The notes: generated by a model from the sequence alone, not told the origin. Numbered from the stretch's first letter, positions 6,069-17,944 are shown. The stretch: 39,147 bases of DNA from an uncultured Clostridia bacterium (GCA_947625155.1 CANQNG010000001.1:1-39147), one strand, 5' to 3'. A program made the numbers and translations.

Positions 6069-7032
6069 AATATATGGTGTATATTACCGCATTGCCGGAA
6101 AGCTTCTGGGGCGGGAACGCCTGACGGAGCAGGAGATAAGGGAGACTGTGCAGAAAGAGGGTTTCCGGGATTCGGTGCTGTTTCTTCCACAGAAGCTCCT
6201 GCCGCAGAAAGACGGTTCGGACTGGGGATTTTTTCGCCGTACAAAGGATGATGCTCTCGTGCCGGTGACAAAGCACAAGCCCCCACAGATCCTGACAGGA
6301 CTGCAAAAACGCTGGCTTCGTGCGGTTCTGGACGATCCACGCATTTTGCTTTTCCTGACGGAGGCGGAACGGCTGGCGCTGCTGGGTCGGCTCGGGGAGA
6401 CAAAGCCCTTGTTCCAGCAGTCGCAGTTCAGGTATACCGACCAATTCTCGGACGGGGATCCTTATGAGGACAAAAGCTACCAGCAGATATTCCGGCAGAT
6501 CCTGACTGCGATCCGGAAACAGTCGGTGCTGGCTGTGTCCTACCGGAGCGGCAGAAAAAACCAGCTATATCTGCACTGCGTGCCGCTAAAACTGGAATAT
6601 TCCGAAAAGAACGATAAATTTCGTGTGTACTGTATCGAGCTGCGGGGAAAGCGCTCTGCGGGCGCTATCCTCCTGAATCTGGGGCGCATCCGTTCTGTGC
6701 GGGATACGGGGGAGCAGCGTGAAAAAAGACTCTCGGCAGAAACGTATTTTCAGAAGCTCCGCTGCAAAGAGCCTGCTGTTGTGAAAGTATTCCCGGAGCG
6801 CAATGCGGTGGAGCGCTTCCTGATGGAGTTCGCTCCTTATGAGAAACGGACAGAACGTAACATAGAGAATGGCTGCTGTACCGTGCAGCTCTGGTATGAC
6901 CGGCAGGATGAAACGGAGCTTCTCATCCGTCTGCTTGGATTTGGACCAGTGCTGGAAATACTTGGTCCGCCGGAACTGCGCCGTAAGGCAGCAGAACGTG
7001 TGCAGATGCAGTGCAGACTGCTGCAGCTGTAG
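6052..7032 (+). CDS. WYL-domain protein 2
   Basis: A 326-residue protein starting at ATG 6052, inside the end of the first WYL gene, with AAGGAG seven bases upstream. A WYL-like sheet is recognisable at about residues 140-220 (AVSYRSGRKNQLYLHCVPLKLEY, then FRVYCIELRG). The C-terminal extension ends with LLGFGPVLEILGPPELR, a pattern common in WYL proteins. The N-terminal 130 residues are basic and helical, but I do not see a clear helix-turn-helix, so this member may sense or dimerise with the first. Adjacent WYL pairs like this probably work as a heteromeric regulator. The call rests on pattern recognition of the WYL and C-terminal regions. Confidence 0.75.
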   Translation: MSIFHEIYGVYYRIAGKLLGRERLTEQEIRETVQKEGFRDSVLFLPQKLLPQKDGSDWGFFRRTKDDALVPVTKHKPPQILTGLQKRWLRAVLDDPRILLFLTEAERLALLGRLGETKPLFQQSQFRYTDQFSDGDPYEDKSYQQIFRQILTAIRKQSVLAVSYRSGRKNQLYLHCVPLKLEYSEKNDKFRVYCIELRGKRSAGAILLNLGRIRSVRDTGEQREKRLSAETYFQKLRCKEPAVVKVFPERNAVERFLMEFAPYEKRTERNIENGCCTVQLWYDRQDETELLIRLLGFGPVLEILGPPELRRKAAERVQMQCRLLQL

Positions 7033-7077
7033 AAAGATCTCTAGGTGTGGATAAACAGGGGAGTTTTTGAAAGTATT

Positions 7078-7111
7078 CCGACCTTTGCCGCCGTAAGGCG
7101 GCATTGGGAGG
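7078..7111 (+). repeat. REP-like palindromic repeat, copy 1
   Basis: The inner stem GCCGCC/GGCGGC is flanked by TTT and ATT, with CCGACC and GGGAGG outside. Copy 3 at 7268-7298 shares both outer flanks, and copy 2 has the same plan in the opposite orientation. Confidence 0.65.
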
Positions 7112-7130
7112 AAAATTAAAGTTTTTTGCT

Positions 7131-7153
7131 CCAGCTTTTTTCAAAAAAGCTGG
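7131..7153. terminator. Perfect A/T-cored hairpin after the WYL operon
   Basis: CCAGCTTTTTT pairs with AAAAAAGCTGG across a single central base (7131-7153). It begins 98 bases after the second WYL stop codon. The stem works in both orientations and is terminator-like, but no long T run follows outside the stem. Confidence 0.45.
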
Positions 7154-7197
7154 CAGGAGTCCAGAGGGCAGCGGCGGCAGGCTGCCGCCTCCGTGGT

Positions 7198-7231
7198 GTC
7201 GCCCAATGCGCCTGACGGCGCAAAGGGCGAC
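7198..7231 (-). repeat. REP-like palindromic repeat, copy 2 (inverted)
   Basis: The outer stem GTCGCCC/GGGCGAC and inner stem GCGCC/GGCGC are separated by AAT and AAA. The motifs CCCAATGCG and GCAAAGG are the reverse complement of the arrangement in copies 1 and 3. Confidence 0.6.
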
Positions 7232-7267
7232 TGCTTTCAGGTAAGATAAAAGTAGCAGGCATGCAAG

Positions 7268-7298
7268 CCGACCTTTGCGGCGTAGCCGCATTGGGAGG
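7268..7298 (+). repeat. REP-like palindromic repeat, copy 3
   Basis: CCGACCTTTGC, a short GC stem (GCGGC/GCCGC) and GCATTGGGAGG. The flanks are identical to copy 1 but the stem sequence differs, so pairing is kept while bases change. Confidence 0.65.
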
Positions 7299-7355
7299 CA
7301 GGACGGGTGCAGCGTCACGCTGCCGGCGAAACACTTCTATACTACGCCATTTTCA

Positions 7356-7403
7356 GGGGGTGAAGTCCAAAAACAGCATAGTATGCTGTTTTGAAGTGCC
7401 CCC
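7356..7403. repeat. Large imperfect palindrome
   Basis: A perfect inner inverted repeat of 11 bp (7370-7380 with 7382-7392) is framed by GGGGG (7356-7360) and CCCCC (7399-7403). It could be a cruciform, a remnant of a small transposable element, or a transcript-end structure. I see no gene in it. Confidence 0.5.
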
Positions 7404-7502
7404 TTCTCTCCTTTTCTCCGCACCATCCGCTCCGCCCTTGGGCGGAGCAGCGTGGATGCACATAATAACCGCAATTTATCCACTCCCAGATCTCTGTCCT
7501 AT

Positions 7503-7531
7503 TTGACTTTCCTGTGATCTTGTGATATAAT
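7503..7531 (+). promoter_or_regulatory. Promoter of the PBP-AraC regulator gene
   Basis: TTGACT (7503-7508), a 17-base spacer and TATAAT (7526-7531). The start would be near 7538, and the TTG start codon is at 7577. Confidence 0.8.
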
Positions 7532-7576
7532 TATGTAAAAAGTCGAAAAGCAGCTTCATCAAAGGAGGTGCAGCAC

Positions 7577-9772
7577 TTGGAAAAACGTCCCCTCATCGGT
7601 GTCATCACCGCCAAAGCCGCCGAACCGGAGCAGCGGCAGCTTCTGGGCGGCATCCTTACCCGGGCACACAAGCACGGAGCAGATACTGTCATCTTTTCCA
7701 ATATCTATAATTTTGACAAGTATTATGCCGGAACAGAGGTCGAAAACAAGATCTACGACCTCATCCTTTCCGAGCGTATCGATGGACTGATACTGACGGC
7801 AGAATCCATTCTGAACCCGGATCTGCAGCAGTATATCTATGAACGCATCACGAAAAGAAGCGTGCCTGTGGTCGTCACGGGAGCTGTACTTCCGGGAATG
7901 TGCTGCATCAACACGGACGTGACTGCCGACTTTGAGGCGATCACCCGGCATGTCACAGAGGTACACGGCATGACGGACATCGACTTTCTTACAGGGTATG
8001 AGGGTGTGGAGACCTGCTATGAACGGATACAGGGCTGCCGGAACGTTCTTGCGGAGCAGGGGCTGATGCTGACAGATGAGCATATTATTTTCGGCGATTT
8101 CTGGATGAATTCCGGCAACAAGCTCGCCATGGACTATATCGAAAAACGCCGGAAGCTCCCGCAGGCGATCCTCTGCGCCAATGATTATATGGCATATGGC
8201 ATCATCGACACGTTTTTGGATCACGGGATCAAAGTGCCAGACGATGTGACAGTCATCGGCTATGAATACATCGGGAAACGGTTCTATCATGCGCCTATCC
8301 TGACGACCTACCGCCGCAACCGCTATGCCATGGGCGAAAAGGCTGTGGAAGTGCTTCTCTCCCAAATGACAGGCAGAGCACCGGAGGAGATCTCGCTGGC
8401 AGGCGATCTTCTGTGCGGTGCTTCCTGTACCTGCCGGCTTTCGCAGAAAGCGCTTTCCGAGGAACTGAAATGGGAACGGGTGGAACAGCAATATAACACC
8501 CTCAACATGGATGCCAATTTTGAGCAGCAGCTCACGGTCTGCCGTTCGATCGAGGACTATATCCATGTATTGCAGGAATTCGTCTACCTGATCCGGGATT
8601 GTACCGGACTGTATCTCTGTCTGTACGAGGACTGGTGCAGCAGCGGCACGGAGAACAATTTTCATGCGGAAACGCTCCGTTCGTCCATGCTCTGCTACCG
8701 TGTCATGAGCCAGCAGGAGATACAGGCGGAACCGGTGTGTTTTATCCGGGATCAACTGTTCCCGGAAAAGCTGCCGGGTGCTGTCACACAGGAGATCCTC
8801 TATTTTCAGCCGATCCTCTTTGCCGGGCGGGAAATGGGATATTTCATCCTGCAGTATGACGAGCCGGACGGGATAGACCCGATCTTCCGGTATTGGCTGA
8901 AGATCGCTGCAAACGGACTGGAGGCGCTCCGGATGAAAAACGACATCCGTTCTCTCCTCGAATGCCGTGATCTCTCCGAATTCCACGATACAGCGACCGG
9001 GCTTTACACACGGGAAGGCTTCTTCAATGAAGTCAGCATGAAGCTGGATCATGTCACGGAGGAGGGATCCCTGCTGGTGGTGCTGCTGCGTGTACCGCTG
9101 TTTGCAGACAATGCCAGCATCGACAAGCGGCAGTATTTCATCCGGCTGGAAGCGCAGATCGCAGAATGTATCAAAAAGCTGACCACGGGAGAACAGGAAT
9201 TTGGGGCAAAGCTGTTTGACCGACAGTTTGCCATTGCCTGTGTAGGATGCTATGACAACGGACAGGAACAGTTGCTTGCGGATAAACTGCTGACACTCGT
9301 GCAGCATGCGCCGCTGTATCAGGAACGCTTTGCACAGGATGCGGCTGTCTGTGTCTGCACCAGACTGCCTGCCGGGAAAGCTGACCTCGCATCCGATCAG
9401 CTCAAAACCGAGCTGGAAACGAAAATGCAGCAGCTTTCCGCCATGCGCAGCCAGCCCGGCTACCCGGATTATGCCAAACTGCGTGCAGCGATGTTCCATG
9501 AGCCGCAGCGGGAATGGACCGCACAGGAAATGTGCCGGGAATTCCACCTGAGCTATGGACATTTCCGGGCGACCTACAAGGAGCTGTTCGGGGTGAGCTT
9601 CCACCATGATCTGATCGAGAGCCGCATCGGGCTTGCCAAATACCTGCTGCTGACGACATCCATGAGCCTGCAAGCCATATCGTACAAATGCGGGTATGAG
9701 GACTACAAGTATTTTCTGCGGCAGTTCCGGCAGATGACCGGAAAAACACCGAATGCTTACCGGAACGCTTAA
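7577..9772 (+). CDS. Hybrid regulator: periplasmic-binding-like sensor with AraC helix-turn-helix
   Basis: A 731-residue cytoplasmic transcription regulator. Residues about 5-280 look like the LacI/GalR-type periplasmic-binding fold (GVITAKAAEPEQRQLLGGI, then ILCANDYMAYGIIDTFLDHG), without the usual N-terminal LacI DNA-binding helix. A linker of about 180 residues, possibly a GAF-like sensor, follows. Next comes a region starting HDTATGLYTREGFF that resembles the beginning of a GGDEF domain but lacks the GGDEF signature, so it is probably catalytically inactive. The last 95 residues are a double AraC helix-turn-helix ending in YFLRQFRQMTGKTPNAYRN. It likely responds to a sugar-like ligand. 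The TTG at 7577 is preferred because AAAGGAGG sits eight bases before it; the GTG at 7568 lies inside that site. It is probably monocistronic. The target genes are not evident. Confidence 0.85.
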   Translation: MEKRPLIGVITAKAAEPEQRQLLGGILTRAHKHGADTVIFSNIYNFDKYYAGTEVENKIYDLILSERIDGLILTAESILNPDLQQYIYERITKRSVPVVVTGAVLPGMCCINTDVTADFEAITRHVTEVHGMTDIDFLTGYEGVETCYERIQGCRNVLAEQGLMLTDEHIIFGDFWMNSGNKLAMDYIEKRRKLPQAILCANDYMAYGIIDTFLDHGIKVPDDVTVIGYEYIGKRFYHAPILTTYRRNRYAMGEKAVEVLLSQMTGRAPEEISLAGDLLCGASCTCRLSQKALSEELKWERVEQQYNTLNMDANFEQQLTVCRSIEDYIHVLQEFVYLIRDCTGLYLCLYEDWCSSGTENNFHAETLRSSMLCYRVMSQQEIQAEPVCFIRDQLFPEKLPGAVTQEILYFQPILFAGREMGYFILQYDEPDGIDPIFRYWLKIAANGLEALRMKNDIRSLLECRDLSEFHDTATGLYTREGFFNEVSMKLDHVTEEGSLLVVLLRVPLFADNASIDKRQYFIRLEAQIAECIKKLTTGEQEFGAKLFDRQFAIACVGCYDNGQEQLLADKLLTLVQHAPLYQERFAQDAAVCVCTRLPAGKADLASDQLKTELETKMQQLSAMRSQPGYPDYAKLRAAMFHEPQREWTAQEMCREFHLSYGHFRATYKELFGVSFHHDLIESRIGLAKYLLLTTSMSLQAISYKCGYEDYKYFLRQFRQMTGKTPNAYRNA

Positions 9773-9777
9773 TAAGA

Positions 9778-9812
9778 CACATTGCCGCACCGTTCTCCGA
9801 TGCGGCAATGTG
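9778..9812 (+). terminator. Terminator of the PBP-AraC gene
   Basis: CACATTGCCGCA (9778-9789) pairs perfectly with TGCGGCAATGTG (9801-9812) just after the stop codon. The downstream T tract is interrupted, so efficiency is uncertain. Confidence 0.7.
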
Positions 9813-9833
9813 CTGCTTTGTTAAGGCAGAACT

Positions 9834-9863
9834 AAAAACAGGGCACAGCACTGTGTACCCTGT
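9834..9863 (-). terminator. Terminator of the minus-strand cardiolipin synthase
   Basis: On the minus strand ACAGGG and ACAG pair with CTGT and CCCTGT across a short loop, followed by TTTT. It ends the convergent cardiolipin synthase transcript. Confidence 0.75.
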
Positions 9864-9869
9864 ATCCGG

Positions 9870-11423
9870 TCATAATAACGGTGCGATCAGGCGCATGACT
9901 TCACCGGTCAGCTTGGTAAATATTTTTTCATGGCGGATCGTTTCCTCGGTGACTTTGGTGCATTTGGCAAGCGTTTCCTGAAGATCCTGTTCCATCGCCG
10001 CAATGCAGTCCGCCTTGTAAAAGTACGTGGCGCATTCAAAATGATGATACAGACTCCGGTAATCAAGATTGATCGTGCCGATGACAGCTTTCACATCATC
10101 CGACAGGAACATTTTTGCATGGACAAAACCGGGCGTATACAGATAAATTTCCACGCCTGCATCCAGCAGTGTCCGGAAATAGGTCTTTGCCAAAGCGAAC
10201 ACTGCCTTTTTGTCCGGGATGCCCGGCAAGATGAGCTTCACATCCACACCACGCTCCGCCGCATATTTCAGGGCATTGAGCAACTGATCGTCTAAAATGA
10301 GATAGGGGGTCATGATGTGGACGTAGGTGTTCGCCCGGTTGAGGATGTCCACATAGACCGTCTCCCCTACCTTGTCCTTGTCAAACGGCTCATCTCCATA
10401 GGGAATGGCATAGCCTGCCTCCGGGAACTGCTCCGCATGACCGAAAAACTGCCGGAAGTCTTCTGGCTTTTCGTTCATCGCCCACATGTTCAGGAACATC
10501 AGTGTCAGATTGTCCACAGCTTTTCCCTCGATCCTGACAGCGGTGTCCTTCCAGTGACCGAATTTTGGAATATGGTTGATATACTCGTCCGCCAGATTCA
10601 CGCCGCCGTTATAGCCGATCTTCCCGTCAATGACCAGAATTTTCCGGTGGTCACGGTTGTTGTAGTGTGTGGACACGAACGGAACGATCGGGGAGAACAT
10701 CTTGCATTGGATGCCAAGTTTTTCCAGCATTTGGGGATAGTGGTACGGCAGCAGTGAGATCGCGCATGTGCCGTCATACAGTACCCGCACATCGACACCT
10801 GCCTTTGCCTTATCCGCAAGGATCTGCAATATACTGCCCCACATCTTCCCCTCATCTACGATGAAGTATTCCAGAAAAATAAACTTTTCCGCCCGTTTCA
10901 GATCTTCGAGCAAAGCGGCGAATTTGTCCTCTCCCAGCGGAAAATAAGTAACACGGTTCCCTGTCGTGACCGGAAAGGTACCACTCTGGTTCAGGTAATG
11001 CACCAAGGAAGCTGTTTCGGGGCTTTCCGCTGCAAGGGCAGAAAGCACCTGTTCGTCCTGAACGATATCCCTGCGGTGTTCCTCGATCAGCCGGGCACAT
11101 TCTTTTGCAGCAGCCTTGCCGCCGTAATTGTTCTTCGTGAACAGGTAGAACAGCGCCCCGAATACCGATGTCACCGAAATCACCAAGATCCATGTCAGCT
11201 TCGCCGAACTGTCCATATCGCTGTTGATGAGCGCAAGAATGACGATGGCATTGAACAGCCACACGCCCCTCAGCAGTCCGTTGATCAGCCCCGCCCAGAA
11301 TAACTGCGTCAGGACAAAGACGGCGATCGCCAGCAGCGACAGCAGCAGAACGATCCCCGTCCGGCTGAACACGATGCGGAGGATCCCCTTTTTGCGTTTC
11401 TTCAATAAATGTAATTCTGACAT
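9870..11423 (-). CDS. cls: Cardiolipin synthase, first paralogue
   Basis: A 517-residue membrane enzyme of the phospholipase D superfamily that joins two phosphatidylglycerol molecules to make cardiolipin and glycerol. Two hydrophobic helices lie in the first 80 residues or so (from IVLLLSLLAIAVFVLTQLFW). Two complete HKD motifs follow, HRKILVID (His at about 259) and HAKMFLSD (His at about 435), each with the conserved GG or GTINLDYRS context. The start ATG at 11423 follows an AAGGAG site; an alternative ATG at 11450 would add nine residues. It is transcribed alone from a consensus promoter at 11471-11499. A second copy sits downstream of uvrA at 23605-25140. Confidence 0.93.
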   Translation of the reverse strand: MSELHLLKKRKKGILRIVFSRTGIVLLLSLLAIAVFVLTQLFWAGLINGLLRGVWLFNAIVILALINSDMDSSAKLTWILVISVTSVFGALFYLFTKNNYGGKAAAKECARLIEEHRRDIVQDEQVLSALAAESPETASLVHYLNQSGTFPVTTGNRVTYFPLGEDKFAALLEDLKRAEKFIFLEYFIVDEGKMWGSILQILADKAKAGVDVRVLYDGTCAISLLPYHYPQMLEKLGIQCKMFSPIVPFVSTHYNNRDHRKILVIDGKIGYNGGVNLADEYINHIPKFGHWKDTAVRIEGKAVDNLTLMFLNMWAMNEKPEDFRQFFGHAEQFPEAGYAIPYGDEPFDKDKVGETVYVDILNRANTYVHIMTPYLILDDQLLNALKYAAERGVDVKLILPGIPDKKAVFALAKTYFRTLLDAGVEIYLYTPGFVHAKMFLSDDVKAVIGTINLDYRSLYHHFECATYFYKADCIAAMEQDLQETLAKCTKVTEETIRHEKIFTKLTGEVMRLIAPLL

Positions 11424-11470
11424 GATCCGACATCTCCTTTGCAGGAACATGAGCGCTCCTCTTCCCTTTT

Positions 11471-11499
11471 AGTATAGCACCAAAAGACAATTTTGTCAA
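11471..11499 (-). promoter_or_regulatory. Promoter of cardiolipin synthase 1
   Basis: On the minus strand TTGACA (11499-11494), a 17-base spacer and TATACT (11476-11471). Confidence 0.8.
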
Positions 11500-11516
11500 G
11501 CAGGAGAACACAGCTT

Positions 11517-11548
11517 CACCCGCTGCAGCTATCCAGATACAGCGGGTG
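11517..11548 (-). terminator. Hairpin after the DUF4352 lipoprotein gene
   Basis: CACCCGCTG (11517-11525) pairs perfectly with CAGCGGGTG (11540-11548), just after the lipoprotein stop codon on the minus strand. No T run follows, so it may stabilise the transcript end instead of terminating by itself. Confidence 0.45.
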
Positions 11549-11554
11549 TTCCAG

Positions 11555-12109
11555 TCATTCTGTCTCCTTGTCAGCACCGGTCATGCTTTCCTTGCTGACA
11601 GGTACATTGATACGGGAAACACTGTCGGTCGTTTTTGGGAGAAAGTGAACGATGATCTCCTGATAATCCTTATCTACCTCAAATGCCACATACCCCGCAC
11701 AGCTCTCTCCCGGTGCAATTTCTGCCGAAAGCGCTTCATTTCCAGTCCGGTCGTACATCTCCTTCATGGCAGGAATGGAACAGCAATCACCCGGTTCCAG
11801 GAAAGTGCCATCCACAGTCAGGGTAAAATTATTCAGATAACTGCACTTGATGGTTTCCTCCGTACCGTTTTTCAGTTCGACCTGAATGAAGATGGCTTTC
11901 TTGCCATCGGGAAGCGTAATATCCGGGTCCTCAGCCGAAATGACCCGCAGTGTCATTCCGCCATAGGATGCCTCCTGTCCCAATTCTCCCTGCACCTCTA
12001 CCATTGGCTGTGTCTCCTGTTCTGTATCCCGTTTCCCGGTTTTACCGAGGCATCCGGCAAACATCACACCGCACAGCACCAACACCGCACAAATCAGCTT
12101 TCTTTTCAT
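11555..12109 (-). CDS. DUF4352-type lipoprotein
   Basis: A 184-residue secreted lipoprotein. The signal starts MKRKLICAVLVLCG and ends in the lipobox FAGC, followed by a charged linker and one beta-rich domain. The domain pattern (GGMTLRVISAEDPD, IFIQVELKNGTEETIKC, TLTVDG, and the late APGESCAGYVAFEVDKD) is that of DUF4352, an immunoglobulin-like fold found in many Gram-positive surface lipoproteins with no defined biochemical role. The ATG at 12109 is chosen because AAAGGA lies six bases upstream; an earlier in-frame ATG at 12124 lies ahead of that site. It has its own promoter and a hairpin behind it. Confidence 0.8.
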   Translation of the reverse strand: MKRKLICAVLVLCGVMFAGCLGKTGKRDTEQETQPMVEVQGELGQEASYGGMTLRVISAEDPDITLPDGKKAIFIQVELKNGTEETIKCSYLNNFTLTVDGTFLEPGDCCSIPAMKEMYDRTGNEALSAEIAPGESCAGYVAFEVDKDYQEIIVHFLPKTTDSVSRINVPVSKESMTGADKETE

Positions 12110-12153
12110 AAACGATCCTTTCAACTTACAAAACTCGGCATATGCCTATTTTT

Positions 12154-12182
12154 ATTATACCACATCCGGCTGCATTTTGCAA
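12154..12182 (-). promoter_or_regulatory. Promoter of the DUF4352 lipoprotein gene
   Basis: On the minus strand TTGCAA (12182-12177), a 17-base spacer and TATAAT (12159-12154). Confidence 0.75.
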
Positions 12183-12245
12183 GTCTGTTTCTGCAAAAAG
12201 ATCTCCTGCATATGCAATTATTTTTTCAGGGCAGCGGCTGTATCG

Positions 12246-12338
12246 ATGATCGCAGAAGAGGCGCATCAACGAATGGAAGTTCTGGATCGTCTTTACAAGG
12301 GGGACCCTATCCTATACCGTCAGGAGATCTTTGGCTAA
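12246..12338 (+). pseudogene. Possible C-terminal gene remnant
   Basis: A 30-codon open stretch ending in TAA encodes a protein-like tail (MIAEEAHQRMEVLDRLYKG and onwards, ending YRQEIFG). It has no ribosome binding site or promoter, and the upstream in-frame sequence is AT-rich. Its amphipathic, charged make-up looks like the end of a real protein, so it may be left over from a deleted gene. I do not recognise the family. The rest of 12183-12446 holds nothing I can name. Confidence 0.25.
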
Positions 12339-12446
12339 AAATGTTCCTCTTCTCGCTATAGACTGGTCTTTTGGCGTTATAATGGACTTTTGGCGTATGA
12401 ATGGTAAAAGAATTGTAAAAAAAATGTAAGAAATCACAAAAGGGGC

Positions 12447-12475
12447 TTGACAGAAGAGACAAAATGTAGTAAAAT
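12447..12475 (+). promoter_or_regulatory. Promoter of pfkA
   Basis: TTGACA (12447-12452), a 17-base spacer and TAAAAT (12470-12475). The leader to the ATG at 12527 is about 45 bases and AT-rich. Confidence 0.8.
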
Positions 12476-12526
12476 AATAAGTGCAAGATTTTTATTTTTG
12501 CGTAAGCAGAATGGAGATTGAAAACT

Positions 12527-13492
12527 ATGAAAAAAATCGGTGTTTTGACCAGCGGCGGTGATGCGCCGGGTATGAATGCGGCTGTCAGAGCAGTGGCTCG
12601 TGCAGCACTTGCCAGAGGGATGCAGGTCGTCGGCATTCAGAGAGGGTATGTCGGACTGCTGAACCGTGAATTTGTGGATATGAACGCAAGGACTGTTTCC
12701 GGTATCATCCAGCGGGGCGGAACTTGCCTGTATACAGCAAGATGCCCGGAGTTCCGCAACATGGATGGCGTTCTCAAGGGAAAGGCTGTCTGTGAGGAGA
12801 TCGGGCTGGAGGGCTTGGTCGTCATCGGCGGTGACGGCTCGTTCCGTGGCGCAGGTGATCTGTCCAGTGTTGGCATTCCGTGTATCGGTGTTCCCGGTAC
12901 GATCGACAATGACATCCAGTGTACAGAGTATACCATTGGCTATGATACCGCTATGAATACGGCAATGGAGATGATCGACAAGCTCCGTGACACCACGCAG
13001 TCTCATGACCGCTGCTCCGTTGTTGAGGTCATGGGCAGACGGGCTGGCTATATCGCTGTCAATGTGGCGATCGCTGCGGGCGCAGAGGCTGCCCTCACAC
13101 TGGAACGCCCCTATGACCTGAACGAGATCGCAGCCAAGATGACCAAGACCAAGAACGAAAAGGGCGGCAAGCATCATTTCATTCTGGTCGTGTCAGAGGG
13201 TGTCGGACAGACCGAAAATATCGCAAGAGAGATCCAAGAAATGACCGGTATCGAGTCGAGGGCGACCGTTCTCGGACACGTGCAGAGAGGCGGTTCACCG
13301 ACTTTGCGCGATCGTGTCGTGGCAACAGAAATGGGCTACCATGCTGTGGAACTGCTGGAACAGGGCATTGGCAACCGCATCGTAGGGCTTAAGAATGGCA
13401 AAGTCTATGATGTCGACCTGCAGGAGGGACTGGCAATGAAGAAGGAATTCGTTGACAGACTGTATGATATTCTCAATGAGACTGCCTATTGA
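12527..13492 (+). CDS. pfkA: ATP-dependent 6-phosphofructokinase
   Basis: Phosphorylates fructose 6-phosphate to fructose 1,6-bisphosphate in glycolysis, as a cytoplasmic tetramer. The 321-residue length is normal for the short bacterial type. Visible signatures are GGDAPGMN near the N-terminus (ATP site), GGDGSFRG, PGTIDNDI with the catalytic aspartate region, and HVQRGGSPT near the C-terminus. Glycine after GGD and in PGTID (not D and K) is the pattern of ATP-dependent, not pyrophosphate-dependent, enzymes. The ATG is preferred over the TTG nine bases earlier because GGAG lies ten bases before the ATG. It is followed by a terminator and so probably forms its own unit ahead of folC. Confidence 0.96.
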   Translation: MKKIGVLTSGGDAPGMNAAVRAVARAALARGMQVVGIQRGYVGLLNREFVDMNARTVSGIIQRGGTCLYTARCPEFRNMDGVLKGKAVCEEIGLEGLVVIGGDGSFRGAGDLSSVGIPCIGVPGTIDNDIQCTEYTIGYDTAMNTAMEMIDKLRDTTQSHDRCSVVEVMGRRAGYIAVNVAIAAGAEAALTLERPYDLNEIAAKMTKTKNEKGGKHHFILVVSEGVGQTENIAREIQEMTGIESRATVLGHVQRGGSPTLRDRVVATEMGYHAVELLEQGIGNRIVGLKNGKVYDVDLQEGLAMKKEFVDRLYDILNETAY

Positions 13493-13566
13493 ACAGATCT
13501 TCAGTCCACAGCTTTGAGAACATGATCACTTGAAAAACGATAGAACCCGATCCATACGTGCGCTTT

Positions 13567-13610
13567 ACACCTTCTTTCCATGTCAGGTATGCGGGAAAGA
13601 AGGTGTTTCT
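13567..13610 (+). terminator. Terminator-like hairpin between pfkA and folC
   Basis: ACACCTTCTTTCC (13567-13579) pairs perfectly over 13 bp with 13594-13606, followed by TTCTG. The stem is strong but the T tract is short, so some read-through into folC is possible. Confidence 0.65.
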
Positions 13611-13627
13611 GTGCGGAGGTGTTGCGA

Positions 13628-17878
<4,251 letters not shown>

Positions 17879-17915
17879 ATTGCATTGTTCCTCCTTCCGG
17901 ATAGGTCCCGGATCT

Positions 17916-17944
17916 ATTATACCATATCCTGCCGGATCTGAAAA
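17916..17944 (-). promoter_or_regulatory. Promoter of the pseudouridine synthase gene
   Basis: On the minus strand TTTTCA (17944-17939), a 17-base spacer and a perfect TATAAT (17921-17916). The -35 box is weak. Confidence 0.6.

Larger units (their letters stand above)
7033..7502. other. Repeat-rich intergenic region without a gene
   Basis: About 470 bases between the WYL operon and the PBP-AraC gene. The short ORFs across it have no ribosome binding site and are set by the GC-rich palindromes. It holds three REP-like elements (7078-7111, 7198-7231, 7268-7298), several perfect hairpins (7131-7153, 7173-7189, 7429-7448) and a larger palindrome (7356-7403). Confidence 0.7.

Noticed and set aside
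2590-7032. Whole locus as an integrated element targeting the tRNA-Pro gene
   Set aside because: tRNA-Pro is a tempting integration site, but there is no integrase, no repeat of the tRNA 3' end further along, and GC content stays similar to the rest of the window.
7261-7506. An 81-codon ORF in the gap before the PBP-AraC gene
   Set aside because: It crosses REP-like and other palindromes, has no ribosome binding site and shows no family pattern.
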